Shown in pieces: positions 35,628-44,985 of a stretch of 64,000 nt of DNA. Source of the DNA: an uncultured Dorea sp. (GTDB lineage: Bacteria; Bacillota; Clostridia; Lachnospirales; Lachnospiraceae); contig CAJUAM010000008.1 of assembly GCA_910584615.1 (NCBI GenBank), forward strand, positions 30,070-94,069, read 5' to 3'. Every line of letters begins with the position of its first letter. The stretch's first letter is position 1. The translations under genes and the position numbers were made by a program. The notes under the pieces were generated by a model. The model worked only from the letters and a program-made list of their open reading frames with translations, was not told the DNA's origin and made no database searches.

Positions 35628-35847
35628 GTAAATCTACCCCCTTCTTAAAAAGCAGTCTTTCGTTGCTGATATCTGTTAAAAACAGTATACCATGTTTCGA
35701 AGATTTATGGAATGAAAAAATTAAGACATGAAAGTATATAGATAATATCAATATATAACTATATATATTATAATTCTCTATTTGAAGATTGCTATTGCTG
35801 ATTATATAATAGAAACAAGGAAGTCATTGTAAAAAGGGGAATTTCTG

Positions 35848-36507
35848 ATGTTTATTGATGTACACATGCATGAGATGACACATTCAAAAGACAGTTTTTT
35901 AAAGCTGGATGAGATTGTAAAGATTGCGAAGGAAAAAGGTATCGGTGCTGTCTGCATTACGGACCATGACAGCATGGGCTTTAAGGAGTACGCAAAAGAA
36001 TACACGAAAAAGACCGGATTTCCTGTGTTTGTAGGGATTGAATTCTATTCCCTCCAGGGAGACATCGTTGCGTTTGGGATTGATGATTATCCAAAGGAAC
36101 GGATACCTGCACAGGATTTTATTGATTTTGTGAAAGCGCAGGGAGGAGTCTGCTTTGCGGCGCATCCATTCCGCGGCAACCGCCGGGGTATGGAAGAGCA
36201 TCTTTTGGAAGTTAAAGGTCTTGACGGATTAGAGGTATTAAATGGAAGTACTTCAAAGGAAGCTTGCCAAAAAGCAGCTGAATATGCAGAGCAATTAAGT
36301 CTTTTCACACTGGGTGCCAGCGATTGCCATGTGCCTGAGAAAGTAGGAGTATGTGTTACATATTTTCCCGAGGAGGTCCGGACTTTTGAAGAGTTCCTTG
36401 CAGCGTTCCGTAAAGGGAATATGAAGCCGGCGTATTATAAAGACGGCACGTACCAGATCATGCATTCTTACAGTTCTTCTATAGATGTGGATATAGACGA
36501 GCTGTAA
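35848..36507 (+). CDS. PHP-domain phosphoesterase
   Basis: 219 aa. Metal-binding motifs of the PHP fold: DVHMHEMTHSKDS near the N-terminus, ITDHDSMGF (about residue 39), FAAHPFRGN (about 107) and GASDCHVPE (about 157). PHP phosphoesterases hydrolyse small phosphate esters or nucleotides. It is preceded by an AT-rich region and followed by the selenium operon promoter. The C-terminal DVDIDEL tail is acidic. Confidence 0.85.
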   Translation: MFIDVHMHEMTHSKDSFLKLDEIVKIAKEKGIGAVCITDHDSMGFKEYAKEYTKKTGFPVFVGIEFYSLQGDIVAFGIDDYPKERIPAQDFIDFVKAQGGVCFAAHPFRGNRRGMEEHLLEVKGLDGLEVLNGSTSKEACQKAAEYAEQLSLFTLGASDCHVPEKVGVCVTYFPEEVRTFEEFLAAFRKGNMKPAYYKDGTYQIMHSYSSSIDVDIDEL

Positions 36508-36527
36508 TTATAAATTTTAAATATCCA

Positions 36528-36556
36528 TTTACCTTTTGGGTGGTCAGTGTTAAAAT
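36528..36556 (+). promoter_or_regulatory. Putative promoter of the selenium gene cluster
   Basis: TTTACC (36528-36533), 17-bp spacer, TAAAAT (36551-36556), 68 bp before the yedF ATG. Confidence 0.45.
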
Positions 36557-36624
36557 ATGTAGTGCAGGGTTTAAGACATGCCGATGACACGATCCGGGGG
36601 AATGGGTGGAAAGGTGGTAACATT

Positions 36625-37230
36625 ATGATTACAGTCAACGCAATGGGAGATAATTGCCCGATCCCGGTTATCAAGACAAAAAAGGCAATGCAGGCACTGA
36701 CAGGTCCGGAGACTATAGAAGTGCTGGTTGACAACGAGATTGCTGTCCAGAACGTATCGAAGATGGCGGCCGCATCAGGCGGACAGGTATCTTCTGAGAA
36801 GATTTCTGAGGCAGAATTCAAGATTACGGTTAAGATGGAGGGAGTTCCTTTAGCGGCAGAGGAAGAAGAGGTAAGCTGCATGCCGGATGCAAGGGATAAT
36901 ACAGTTGTAGTTGTTTCGTCTGACCGTATGGGAACAGGCAATGATGAATTGGGAAAGGTACTGATCAAAGGGTTTATCTTTGCTGTGACACAGCTTGATA
37001 CACTGCCTAAGACGATGCTCTTTTATAATGGAGGAGCTACGCTGACAGCGGAAGGCTCTGATTCTTTGGAGGATCTGAGATCTTTAGAGGCGCAGGGTGT
37101 TGAGATCATGACGTGTGGGACATGCCTTGATTATTATGGGCTGAAAGAAAAGCTTTCTGTAGGCACTGTGACTAATATGTACAGCATTGTTGAGACGATG
37201 GCAAAAGCTGGAAGTATTATTAAGCCGTGA
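36625..37230 (+). CDS. yedF: Sulfurtransferase-like selenium metabolism protein YedF
   Basis: 201 aa from ATG 36625 (MITVNAMGDNCPIPVIKTKK) after GGAAAGGTGG. The N-terminal TusA/SirA-like domain has the conserved CPxP (NCPIP, Cys at about residue 10). A DsrE-like C-terminal domain ends with a GTCLDYYGLKEKL motif. The family occurs with selD/selA in selenium-using bacteria and is proposed to carry or deliver selenium. It is first in the cluster yedF-selD-selA-selB-lysR-csd-DUF3343. Confidence 0.92.
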   Translation: MITVNAMGDNCPIPVIKTKKAMQALTGPETIEVLVDNEIAVQNVSKMAAASGGQVSSEKISEAEFKITVKMEGVPLAAEEEEVSCMPDARDNTVVVVSSDRMGTGNDELGKVLIKGFIFAVTQLDTLPKTMLFYNGGATLTAEGSDSLEDLRSLEAQGVEIMTCGTCLDYYGLKEKLSVGTVTNMYSIVETMAKAGSIIKP

Positions 37231-37425
37231 TCAGGAAACGATAGATAATAGTTATATTTTGCAAAAAGAGCCATACCTTGTTTTTCAGTGCAGAGCACAT
37301 AAGCTGCAGGATGCCCTTTGGGTATACTTCTTCAAAAGCAGAGGCGTGGCTCTTATTTCAGATTATTTTGGGAAATATGCGTTATTTACGCATTTTCTAA
37401 TAAAAAACAGGAGGATTATTGACGA
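37231..37425 (+). other. yedF-selD spacer with long-range inverted repeat
   Basis: 195 bp without an ORF. AAGAGCCA (from about 37266) is complementary to TGGCTCTT about 80 nt later, enclosing further short complementary pieces such as ATACC/GGGTAT. It may be a processing site, a leader for selD, or an imperfect terminator. No match to tRNA. Confidence 0.4.
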
Positions 37426-38466
37426 ATGAAATCAGATGTCAGATTAACAAGTTTAAGTAAGACCGCAGGCTGAGCGGCTAAGATCGGTCCGGAGACCCTT
37501 GCTCAGGTTCTGAGTAAGCTGCCGAAATTCCATGACGATAATCTGCTCGTCGGTATTGAGACATCCGATGATGCGGCTATATACAGAGTGACTGACGATA
37601 TCGCCATGATTCAGACCGTCGATTTCTTTACACCGATTGTCGATGATCCTTATATGTTTGGACAGATAGCGGCTGCTAATTCCCTAAGCGATGTATGGGC
37701 TATGGGGGGTGAGCCGGCAGTTGCGCTTAACATAGTCGGGTTCCCGAATTGTCTGGATCCGGCGATTCTTGGCGACATCTTGGCAGGTGGCGCGGCGAAG
37801 GTGAAAGAAGCAGGAGCGGTACTGGTGGGCGGACATTCCGTGCAGGACGATGAACCTAAATACGGGTTATGTGTGTCGGGCTTTGTACATCCTGATAAGA
37901 TATTTAAAAATTATGGCTGCAGACCGGGAGATATCCTTGTTCTGACAAAGCAGATCGGAAGCGGGATTGTCAATACTGCTATTAATGCAGAGATGGCATC
38001 GCCGTCGGCGGTCAGGGAGGCGCAGACAGTCATGGCGTCTCTGAACAAACTGGGAAAACAGGTAGTAGAAAGATATGATGTATCTGCATGTACAGATATT
38101 ACTGGTTTTGGGCTTTTAGGTCACTGTGTGGAGATGGCTTCTGCCAGCAAAGTTACATTTGAGCTTAGGGTAGACGATATCGCTTATTTAGAGGATGCTG
38201 TGGATTACGCGAAGATGGGGCTTGTACCTGCCGGGGCGTATAAAAACAGAGGCTATTCTATGAAGCATGTGGAGACAGGGGCTGTCGCGGAGCATTATTT
38301 GGACCTGCTCTATGATCCGCAGACTTCGGGAGGACTGCTGATTAGCGTGTCACCGGAAAATCTGGAAGATATGATCGCTGATTTTAAGGCGGCCCGTATG
38401 GATACTACGGTATCAATTATCGGCAAGGTAACGCCGGAAAGTGATAAATTGATCCGGTTATTCTAA
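37426..38466 (+). CDS. selD: Selenide, water dikinase SelD (selenoprotein, UGA codon 16)
   Basis: 346 aa if the in-frame TGA at 37471-37473 is read as Sec. ATG 37426 has AGGAGG upstream and opens MKSDVRLTSLSKTAG, then U16, then AAKIGPETL. This is the SelD active-site position (GCGCK/GUxxK). Downstream the ATP-binding PurM-like fold is intact (DDIAMIQTVDFFTPIVDDPY, GGHSVQDDEPKYG, DITGFGLLGHC). SelD makes selenophosphate from selenide and ATP. A SECIS-like hairpin follows the UGA. An annotation starting at 37588 would wrongly drop the first 54 codons. Confidence 0.95.
37470..37506 (+). promoter_or_regulatory. SECIS element in selD
   Basis: CTGAGC (37470-37475, containing the UGA) pairs with GCTCAG (37501-37506). 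Inside it, GGTC-CGGA-GACC (37486-37497) is an apical hairpin about 15 nt after the UGA, the distance expected for SelB binding. Confidence 0.75.
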
Positions 38467-38489
38467 ACAAGATAAAAAAGGGGAATGTT

Positions 38490-39914
38490 ATGAACAAGAA
38501 TCTTTTATACAGAAGTATCCCGAAGGTTGATATGCTTTTAGAGGATGAAAGTATACAAAAAATGATAGAGCAGTACAGCAGGGAGACGGTGATGGAGGCT
38601 GTCCACATCGAGATGGACAAGCTGAGGTCTTATATTGCCGCGGCGGAGGATGAGGAAAAGGCGAAAGCGAGAATCAGGCTGCTTTCTTCTAACATCGGGC
38701 TTACTGTATCGGCTATGCATACACCTAATATGCGCAAGGTGGTGAATGGAACAGGAACGATCCTCCATACCAATCTTGGCCGTGCGCCTATAAGCGCAAA
38801 GCACATGAAAAAAGTTCTGGATCTCGTCAGCGGATATTCGAATCTTGAATACAATCTTAAAGAAGGGAAAAGAGGGGAGCGTTATTCTCATTTTGAAAAG
38901 CTTTTGTGCAGGCTTACAGGGGCGGAGGCCGCGATGGCGGTGAATAATAATGCTTCCTCAGTGCTTCTTATCTTAAGTTCCCTGGCTAAGGGAGGCGAGG
39001 TTATCGTATCCAGGGGGGAGCTTATAGAGATTGGCGGAAAGTTCAGGATCCCGGATGTGATGGAACAAAGCGGCGCGGATCTGATCGAGGTTGGGACTAC
39101 CAATAAGACACATTATGACGATTATGAAAATGCGATTACTGAGGAGACGAAGGCTCTGCTCAAAGTACATACGAGCAACTACCGGATTGTAGGTTTTACA
39201 GAATCGGTGGGGATTGATAAATTGATACCTCTTGCCAGAGAGCACGATATACCGGTTGTGGAAGACTTAGGGAGCGGTGTGCTCATAGACCTGGCAAAAT
39301 ACGGTCTGACTCATGAGCCTACGGTGCAGGAATCTATCGCGAAGGGTGCGGATGTAGTGTGCTTCAGCGGCGATAAGCTTCTTGGGGGACCTCAGGCAGG
39401 GATTATCATCGGAAAGAAAAAGTATATTGACATGATGAAGAAGAACCAGCTTACACGAGCGCTCCGGATAGATAAGTTCACGGCAGCGACGCTGGAGCTG
39501 GTTCTTCAGGAGTATTTATCAGAGGAAAAGGCGGTTAAAAACATACCGGTACTCAGGATGCTTTCAGAACCAAAAGAAGAGGTTCATAAGAGGGCGAAGA
39601 CGCTTCTTAGGGCATTGAGAAATAGAAAACTTCCGGCGGATATTGAGATAAGGCCGTGTGAATCACAGATTGGAGGAGGATCGCTTCCGCTTGAGCGTAT
39701 CCCAAGCATGGCTGTCACGATCCGGCCGGAAAAGATCAGTGTAAATGATCTGGAAGAACGTATGCGCCATCTTCCGGTACCCATTATACCGAGAACGGTT
39801 AATGACGAGATACTTCTTGACGTAAGAACGATAACGGATAAAGATGTGAAGATAATCGCGGATCAGTTAAAAGAGCTTGATGTACTGGAAAAGACAGGCT
39901 TAATAGAAAAGTGA
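38490..39914 (+). CDS. selA: L-seryl-tRNA(Sec) selenium transferase SelA
   Basis: 474 aa PLP enzyme. The N-terminal domain binds tRNA-Sec; the PLP lysine is in CFSGDKLLGGPQAGII (about residue 296). NGTGTILHTNLGRAP (about 86) is a family signature. It converts seryl-tRNA(Sec) to selenocysteyl-tRNA(Sec) with selenophosphate from SelD. It starts 23 bp after selD. Confidence 0.97.
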   Translation: MNKNLLYRSIPKVDMLLEDESIQKMIEQYSRETVMEAVHIEMDKLRSYIAAAEDEEKAKARIRLLSSNIGLTVSAMHTPNMRKVVNGTGTILHTNLGRAPISAKHMKKVLDLVSGYSNLEYNLKEGKRGERYSHFEKLLCRLTGAEAAMAVNNNASSVLLILSSLAKGGEVIVSRGELIEIGGKFRIPDVMEQSGADLIEVGTTNKTHYDDYENAITEETKALLKVHTSNYRIVGFTESVGIDKLIPLAREHDIPVVEDLGSGVLIDLAKYGLTHEPTVQESIAKGADVVCFSGDKLLGGPQAGIIIGKKKYIDMMKKNQLTRALRIDKFTAATLELVLQEYLSEEKAVKNIPVLRMLSEPKEEVHKRAKTLLRALRNRKLPADIEIRPCESQIGGGSLPLERIPSMAVTIRPEKISVNDLEERMRHLPVPIIPRTVNDEILLDVRTITDKDVKIIADQLKELDVLEKTGLIEK

Positions 39915-39944
39915 TAAAAGGTGGGCCTTAAAGGACAAGGGAAT

Positions 39945-41858
39945 ATGAAGAATATAATTATAGGAACAGCAGGACATATCGATCATGGAAAGACGACCCT
40001 TATAAAAGCGTTGACAGGGAGGAATACAGACCGCTGGGAGGAAGAGCAGAGAAGAGGGATCACAATTGATCTGGGATTCACATACTTTGACTTGCCAGGC
40101 GGGGACCGGGCGGGTATCATTGACGTGCCGGGCCATGAGAAGTTTATCAACAACATGGTTGCAGGTGTTGTGGGGATGGACCTTGTGCTTCTTGTAGTCG
40201 CCGCGGATGAGGGGATCATGCCTCAGACAAGAGAGCATATGGATATACTTCATCTGCTGGGAGTAGAAAAAAGCATTGTTGTGCTGAATAAATGTGATCT
40301 TGTGGACGAGGAATGGCTGGAGCTTGTAGAGGAAGAGATTAAAGAAGAGTTTGAAGGAACATTTCTTGAGCATGCTCCGGTAGTGAAGGTGTCTGCAGCG
40401 ACAAAAGAAGGGCTTAAGGAGCTTGTGGAACTGATCGGTCATATGACAAGTGATGAAGTACTGCAGAAAGATATCAACACAATACCGCGTCTTCCGATTG
40501 ACAGGGCATTTTCCCTGTCCGGATTCGGTACAGTCATTACCGGTACACTTGTTTCGGGAACTATCCGCAAAGAAGATATGCTGGAGATGTATCCGATTGG
40601 GAAAGAGAGCAAGATACGAAGTATACAGGTGCATGGAGAAGATAAGAATGTATGTTATGCAGGACAGCGTGTGGCGGTCAATCTATCTAATATAAAGAAA
40701 CGTGAAATCAGGAGAGGATGCGTCCTTGCCTCTCCCGGAAGTATGAAGACAGCAGACCTCTTGGATGTGAGGCTGAATGTGCTGGATAGTTCTATGCGTG
40801 TGCTGACGAATCATGCAAGGCTGCACTTTTTTACAGGGACGAGTGAGATCCTTTGCCGGGCCGTTCTTCTGGATAAGGAAGAGATCGGACCGGGAGAGAG
40901 CGGTCTGGTACAGCTCAGGCTGGAGGAGAGCATCGCGGTACGCCGCGGAGATAAGTTCATTGTCAGATTTTATTCTCCGATGGAGACCATCGGAGGCGGC
41001 GTTATATTAGAGCCGAATCCGGGCATTAAAAAACGCTTCAGGGAGGACGCTATAGAGGAACTTAAGCGTAAGGAGTCTGGTTCAAGCGCAGATGTCATAG
41101 AACTCCATGTAAAGGAACACAAGGAGACGATGATCACTGTATCGGAGCTTGCGAAGCTTACTGCGCTTTCGGCGGAAGAAGTAGAGGAAGATATCAGGGG
41201 GCTTGAAGAAGAGAAGAAGGTCCATGTATTTGCCATGCGCAAAGATACATATGTATGGCACGCAAAGAACGCTGAGGAAGCCAGGAGCGCTTTAGACAGC
41301 GCACTGTCATTCTATGAAAAGAAATATCCTTATCGTTATGGGATCAAAAAAGCAGAGGTCCGCGGGACATATTTTTCGAAGATGAGACCCAATGTATTTG
41401 ACCGCATGATAGAGATGATGGAGGAAAAAGGGTGGCTTAAACAGGAGGGCGAGTTTTTATGTACGCCGGATTATGAAGTATGTAAGGACGAAACATACGA
41501 AAAAGTATCAGGAATACTTCTTGATGCTTTTGAAAAGAGCCGTTTTGATTTTATCAGGTATTCTGAAATTGAATGTAAAGGGATTTCAAAAGAAATACAG
41601 AATGATATACTGAACATACTTCTTCAGGAGGGGAAGGCGGTGAAAGTCACGGAAGATATGTACACGCTTAAGAGCTATATGGAGGAGGCCAGAAAAGTGA
41701 TTTCAGAAAGGCTTTCAAAGGCTCCGGTGATTACGATCGCCGAAGTGCGGGATCTGTTCTCTACAAGCAGAAAAAGCGCGAAACCGATTCTGGAATATAT
41801 GGATAGTATTAAGGTGACAAAAAAGACAGGCGGAGAAAGTGAAAGGGTAGCATATTAA
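39945..41858 (+). CDS. selB: Selenocysteine-specific elongation factor SelB
   Basis: 637 aa from ATG 39945 (MKNIIIGTAGHIDHGKTTL). The GTG at 39921 has no usable SD. G1 GHIDHGKT, G3 DVPGHEKFI and G4 NKCD are intact. Domains II-III follow (SGFGTVITGTLVSG), then a ~270-residue C-terminal part with winged-helix repeats that binds SECIS RNA. It delivers Sec-tRNA to UGA codons in selD and prdB, both in this window. Its stop TAA overlaps the LysR ATG by one base. Confidence 0.97.
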   Translation: MKNIIIGTAGHIDHGKTTLIKALTGRNTDRWEEEQRRGITIDLGFTYFDLPGGDRAGIIDVPGHEKFINNMVAGVVGMDLVLLVVAADEGIMPQTREHMDILHLLGVEKSIVVLNKCDLVDEEWLELVEEEIKEEFEGTFLEHAPVVKVSAATKEGLKELVELIGHMTSDEVLQKDINTIPRLPIDRAFSLSGFGTVITGTLVSGTIRKEDMLEMYPIGKESKIRSIQVHGEDKNVCYAGQRVAVNLSNIKKREIRRGCVLASPGSMKTADLLDVRLNVLDSSMRVLTNHARLHFFTGTSEILCRAVLLDKEEIGPGESGLVQLRLEESIAVRRGDKFIVRFYSPMETIGGGVILEPNPGIKKRFREDAIEELKRKESGSSADVIELHVKEHKETMITVSELAKLTALSAEEVEEDIRGLEEEKKVHVFAMRKDTYVWHAKNAEEARSALDSALSFYEKKYPYRYGIKKAEVRGTYFSKMRPNVFDRMIEMMEEKGWLKQEGEFLCTPDYEVCKDETYEKVSGILLDAFEKSRFDFIRYSEIECKGISKEIQNDILNILLQEGKAVKVTEDMYTLKSYMEEARKVISERLSKAPVITIAEVRDLFSTSRKSAKPILEYMDSIKVTKKTGGESERVAY

Positions 41859-42766
41859 TGAATTTGAAACAGTTGGAGGCTTTTGTTAGAGTGGTTGAGA
41901 CCGGAAGCTTTTCAAAAGCCGCGAGAGAATTGTATCTGACGCAGCCAACAGTGAGTGCTCATATCTCGACTCTTGAGAAAGAGCTTAAGGTCAGGCTGTT
42001 CATCCGCAATACAAAGGAAGTGATGATGTCTGAGGCGGGACAGGAATTGTACAGATACGCGAAACAGATGGTTGAACTGGAATGTCAGATCGCGGAGCAT
42101 TTTAACATGCGAGGGAAAAGCGCGGCAAATCATTGTGTTACGATCGCGGCTTCTACGATACCGGCGCAGTATCTTCTGCCGGAAGTGCTGATGCGGTTTA
42201 AAAAGCGATATCCTGACGAACAGTTTAAACTTATAGAGACGGACAGCAGCGAGGTTGTGTCACAGATTGTGAAGGGAATGGCGGATGTAGGATTTACGGG
42301 GACTGTATTGGAGAAAAAATATTGCAGGTATATTCCTTTTTATAAGGATAAGCTTTCGATCATAACGCCGAATACAGAGAAATACCGGGCCTTGCTGGAG
42401 AATGGAGAGGATGATATATCATGGATCAAAAAAGAGAATATCATTATGCGTGAGGAGGGGTCCGGTACACGTAAGGAAGCACAGAAGCAGCTTCGCAAAG
42501 CTGGAATTGAAACCGGAAATCTGGATATCATAGCAAGTATAGATAACCAGGAGACGATTAAGCGGTCGGTGCGTCAGGGAATGGGTATCTCTGTGTTGTC
42601 AAGGCTTGCGACAGAAGAAGAGGTGCGCAGCGGGCAGATGCTGGCATTTCCGATCCCAAAGTCGGATGCGGGGCGCAACCTTAATCTTGTTTACAATAAA
42701 AATGCTCCAATGACAGCGAATATAGAGCGTTTTATCAAAATCATAAAGGAAATATATAATATTTAA
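41858..42766 (+). CDS. Selenium metabolism-associated LysR regulator
   Basis: 302 aa. N-terminal helix-turn-helix (SFSKAARELYLTQPTVSAHISTLEKEL) and a substrate-binding-like effector domain (EGSGTRKEAQKQL; SVRQGMGISVLSRLA). It is embedded in the selenium cluster and overlaps selB by one base, so it is expressed with it. This LysR subgroup is known from co-occurrence with selenium genes. The effector is unknown; selenium or sulfur metabolites are plausible by context. Confidence 0.9.
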   Translation: MNLKQLEAFVRVVETGSFSKAARELYLTQPTVSAHISTLEKELKVRLFIRNTKEVMMSEAGQELYRYAKQMVELECQIAEHFNMRGKSAANHCVTIAASTIPAQYLLPEVLMRFKKRYPDEQFKLIETDSSEVVSQIVKGMADVGFTGTVLEKKYCRYIPFYKDKLSIITPNTEKYRALLENGEDDISWIKKENIIMREEGSGTRKEAQKQLRKAGIETGNLDIIASIDNQETIKRSVRQGMGISVLSRLATEEEVRSGQMLAFPIPKSDAGRNLNLVYNKNAPMTANIERFIKIIKEIYNI

Positions 42767-42800
42767 CGACGGATAAGCAGGGGAAAAAGAGGACGGATAT

Positions 42801-43943
42801 ATGATATATTTAGATAATGCGGCAACGACAATGCATAAACCGCAGTGTGTGATCGACGCGGTTGTCAGCGCGATGAGTTCTATGGGAAATGCGGGAAGAG
42901 GGGCGAATGAGGCCTCGCTTAGCGCGTCAAGGATTATTTATGATACAAGAGAGAAGCTTTGCCGTCTCTTTGGAGGAACGGACCCGAAGCAGATAGCGTT
43001 TACAAATAATTCAACAGAAAGTCTGAACATAGCGGTTAAAGGACTTTTGAATCCGGGAGATCATGTGATCACGACAGTGTTGGAGCATAATTCTGTCTTG
43101 CGCCCGCTATATGAGATGGAAAGCAAAGGTGTAAAGCTTACAATCATAAAGAGTGATCAGAGAGGCAGGCTTGATATTTCGCGGATCGGGGAAGCTGTCT
43201 GTGACGAGACGAAGATGATCATATGTACCAATGGTTCGAATCTGACAGGGAATTATGTGGATATAGAGGCTGTGGGAAAGATTGCCAGGACACATGGTGT
43301 GCTTTTTGCGGTGGACGCTTCCCAGACTGCGGGAGTGTTCCCGATTGATGTAGAGAAGATGAACATTGACGTGCTTTGTTTCACGGGGCATAAGGGGCTC
43401 TTAGGTCCGCAGGGGACCGGGGGATTGTATGTAAGAAAAGGAATTGCGGTACGGCCGTTAAAATGCGGCGGAACCGGTGTTCAGACATACAATAAGTCAC
43501 AGCCGGCCAAGATGCCGACAGCCCTTGAGGCGGGTACTCTTAACGGACATGGAATCGCGGGGCTTCACGCGGCTTTAGAGTATCTGGAAGAAACAGGGAT
43601 AGATAGGATCCGTGCCAGAGAACAGGAACTGATGTGGAAGTTCTATGAGGGGGTAAAGGATATTCCGAAAGTTACGGTATACGGTGATTTTTCAGAGAGA
43701 GAAAGATGCCCGATCGTTCTTTTAAATATCGGTGAGTATGATTCCGGAGAGGTGAGTGATGCGCTTCTTACAGATTATGGAATCTCCACAAGACCTGGCG
43801 GACATTGCGCGCCGCTTATGCATGAAGCCCTTGGAACGAAAGAGCAGGGGGCGGTGAGGTTCAGCTTTTGCCATTATAATACAGATGAAGAGGTAGAGAC
43901 AGCCATCCGCGCCATAAACGAGCTTGCACAGGAGGAAGAGTAG
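42801..43943 (+). CDS. Cysteine desulfurase-family aminotransferase class V
   Basis: 380 aa. The PLP lysine is in CFTGHKGLLGPQGTGG (about residue 201) and the catalytic Cys in STRPGGHCAPLMHEALGT (about 336). The N-terminus YLDNAATTMHKP is typical. In selenium clusters these enzymes probably mobilise sulfur or selenium from cysteine/selenocysteine for SelD. Whether this one prefers selenocysteine is not visible. The next gene begins 3 bp after its stop. Confidence 0.92.
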   Translation: MIYLDNAATTMHKPQCVIDAVVSAMSSMGNAGRGANEASLSASRIIYDTREKLCRLFGGTDPKQIAFTNNSTESLNIAVKGLLNPGDHVITTVLEHNSVLRPLYEMESKGVKLTIIKSDQRGRLDISRIGEAVCDETKMIICTNGSNLTGNYVDIEAVGKIARTHGVLFAVDASQTAGVFPIDVEKMNIDVLCFTGHKGLLGPQGTGGLYVRKGIAVRPLKCGGTGVQTYNKSQPAKMPTALEAGTLNGHGIAGLHAALEYLEETGIDRIRAREQELMWKFYEGVKDIPKVTVYGDFSERERCPIVLLNIGEYDSGEVSDALLTDYGISTRPGGHCAPLMHEALGTKEQGAVRFSFCHYNTDEEVETAIRAINELAQEEE

Positions 43944-43946
43944 GTT

Positions 43947-44183
43947 ATGAAGAAAAAGGAACTTAAGCTTGTGGTGACGTTCCATACAACAGCAGATGCC
44001 ATGGCTATGGAAAAGGTATGCAAAGAGAAAAGTGTTCCAGGACGGATCATACCCGTTCCGCGGGCTATCTCTGCGGGATGCGGTCTGTCATGGTGCGCGG
44101 AGATTTCAGACAGAGAAGAGATTGTGGCCATGATGAAGACGGCAGGAATAGAAGAAGAAGAGATCCACGAGTGTATGGTATAA
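43947..44183 (+). CDS. DUF3343 protein, putative Se/S carrier
   Basis: 78 aa, beginning MKKKELKLVVTFHTTADAMA, with IPVPRAISAGCGLSWCAEIS (Cys pair at about residues 48 and 53). DUF3343 proteins co-occur with yedF, selD and desulfurases and have been proposed as selenium/sulfur carriers, with the paired Cys as the likely carrier site. It starts 3 bp after the desulfurase and is the last gene before a strong terminator. Confidence 0.88.
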   Translation: MKKKELKLVVTFHTTADAMAMEKVCKEKSVPGRIIPVPRAISAGCGLSWCAEISDREEIVAMMKTAGIEEEEIHECMV

Positions 44184-44222
44184 CAGTCAGAGCGTATCTG
44201 AAACTATAAAAATATGCAGCAA

Positions 44223-44274
44223 AAAAGGGTACTTTGATGCGGCGGTAATATCTGCCGGATAAAAGTACCCTTTT
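44223..44274. terminator. Bidirectional terminator, DUF3343 / TetR
   Basis: AAAAGGGTACTTT pairs with AAAGTACCCTTTT around an inner GCGGC...GCCG hairpin. It has T- and A-runs on the two sides and serves both converging genes. Confidence 0.85.
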
Positions 44275-44298
44275 CGGGTTCATCAGAAATCTTCATAA

Positions 44299-44886
44299 CT
44301 ATACTCCTTCAATAAAAGTATCCAATACATGCGGAAGCAGTTTGTTACTGTATTCTGACAGAGAGAACCTGCCTTTGAACAATGACCAGTCATAGAGCAG
44401 TGCCCGCTCATACATAGCGTAAATGTTCATTAATTCTTCAGCAGTGCTCGTGTTCTTGAATTCGCCTCGTTCTAAACCATCAGATATAATCTCAGTAATC
44501 CATTTAAAATAAAAACGTTTTTTGTCGGACAAAGATTTTTTGTCTTTTGTTATCAGCTGTGAGGAATAAAGGTAAGCTAAAAGAGTGATATCAACGCTTT
44601 CCTCAATCATAAGAAACAATTCCCGGTTTAATAGCAGCAGTTTGTCATAGCTGGACAGACTGTGGTCAATGGTGTTGTAAAGCTCTTCGTATTTTTGGTC
44701 AAACAGGTAAGAGAGACTGTTAAGAAGAGCTTCTTTGCCTTTAAAATAGTGATAAAAGGTTCTTTTGGAAGTCTTGGAAGTTGCGATAATGTCCTCAATG
44801 GTGGTGTGCTCGTAACCATTTTTATAAAACAGATTCCATGCGGCTTTCACGATGCGGCTTTTTGTGGATTGTCGTTTTCTTGGCAT
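44299..44886 (-). CDS. TetR-family transcriptional regulator
   Basis: 195 aa from ATG 44886 (MPRKRQSTKSRIVKAAW), or four codons longer from 44898. The AAAGGA lies 12 nt from the first and 0 nt from the second, so the start is not settled. Helix-turn-helix TTIEDIIATSKTSKRTFYHYFKGKE (residues ~30-55). The C-terminal ligand domain is not specific to a known subgroup. It lies next to prdF on the same strand with a 99-bp gap, and could regulate proline genes, but this is only positional. Confidence 0.85.
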   Translation of the reverse strand: MPRKRQSTKSRIVKAAWNLFYKNGYEHTTIEDIIATSKTSKRTFYHYFKGKEALLNSLSYLFDQKYEELYNTIDHSLSSYDKLLLLNRELFLMIEESVDITLLAYLYSSQLITKDKKSLSDKKRFYFKWITEIISDGLERGEFKNTSTAEELMNIYAMYERALLYDWSLFKGRFSLSEYSNKLLPHVLDTFIEGV

Positions 44887-44985
44887 CGAATGCACCATTC
44901 CTTTCAGGTTTTTATAAAAAGAGAAGCGGATTATTCGAAATCCGCTTCTGTAATTCTTTGTAAACTAATAAAAGATCAGTAAAAA

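Noticed and set aside
37320..37370. CTTCAAAAGCAG near selD looking like the tRNA-Sec anticodon loop
   Set aside because: The flanking bases do not form an anticodon stem or any tRNA cloverleaf; the real tRNA-Sec is at 46318.
37588..38466. selD starting at ATG 37588
   Set aside because: The upstream codons 37426-37587 continue in frame with a good SD and only a Sec UGA, and they contain the SelD active site.
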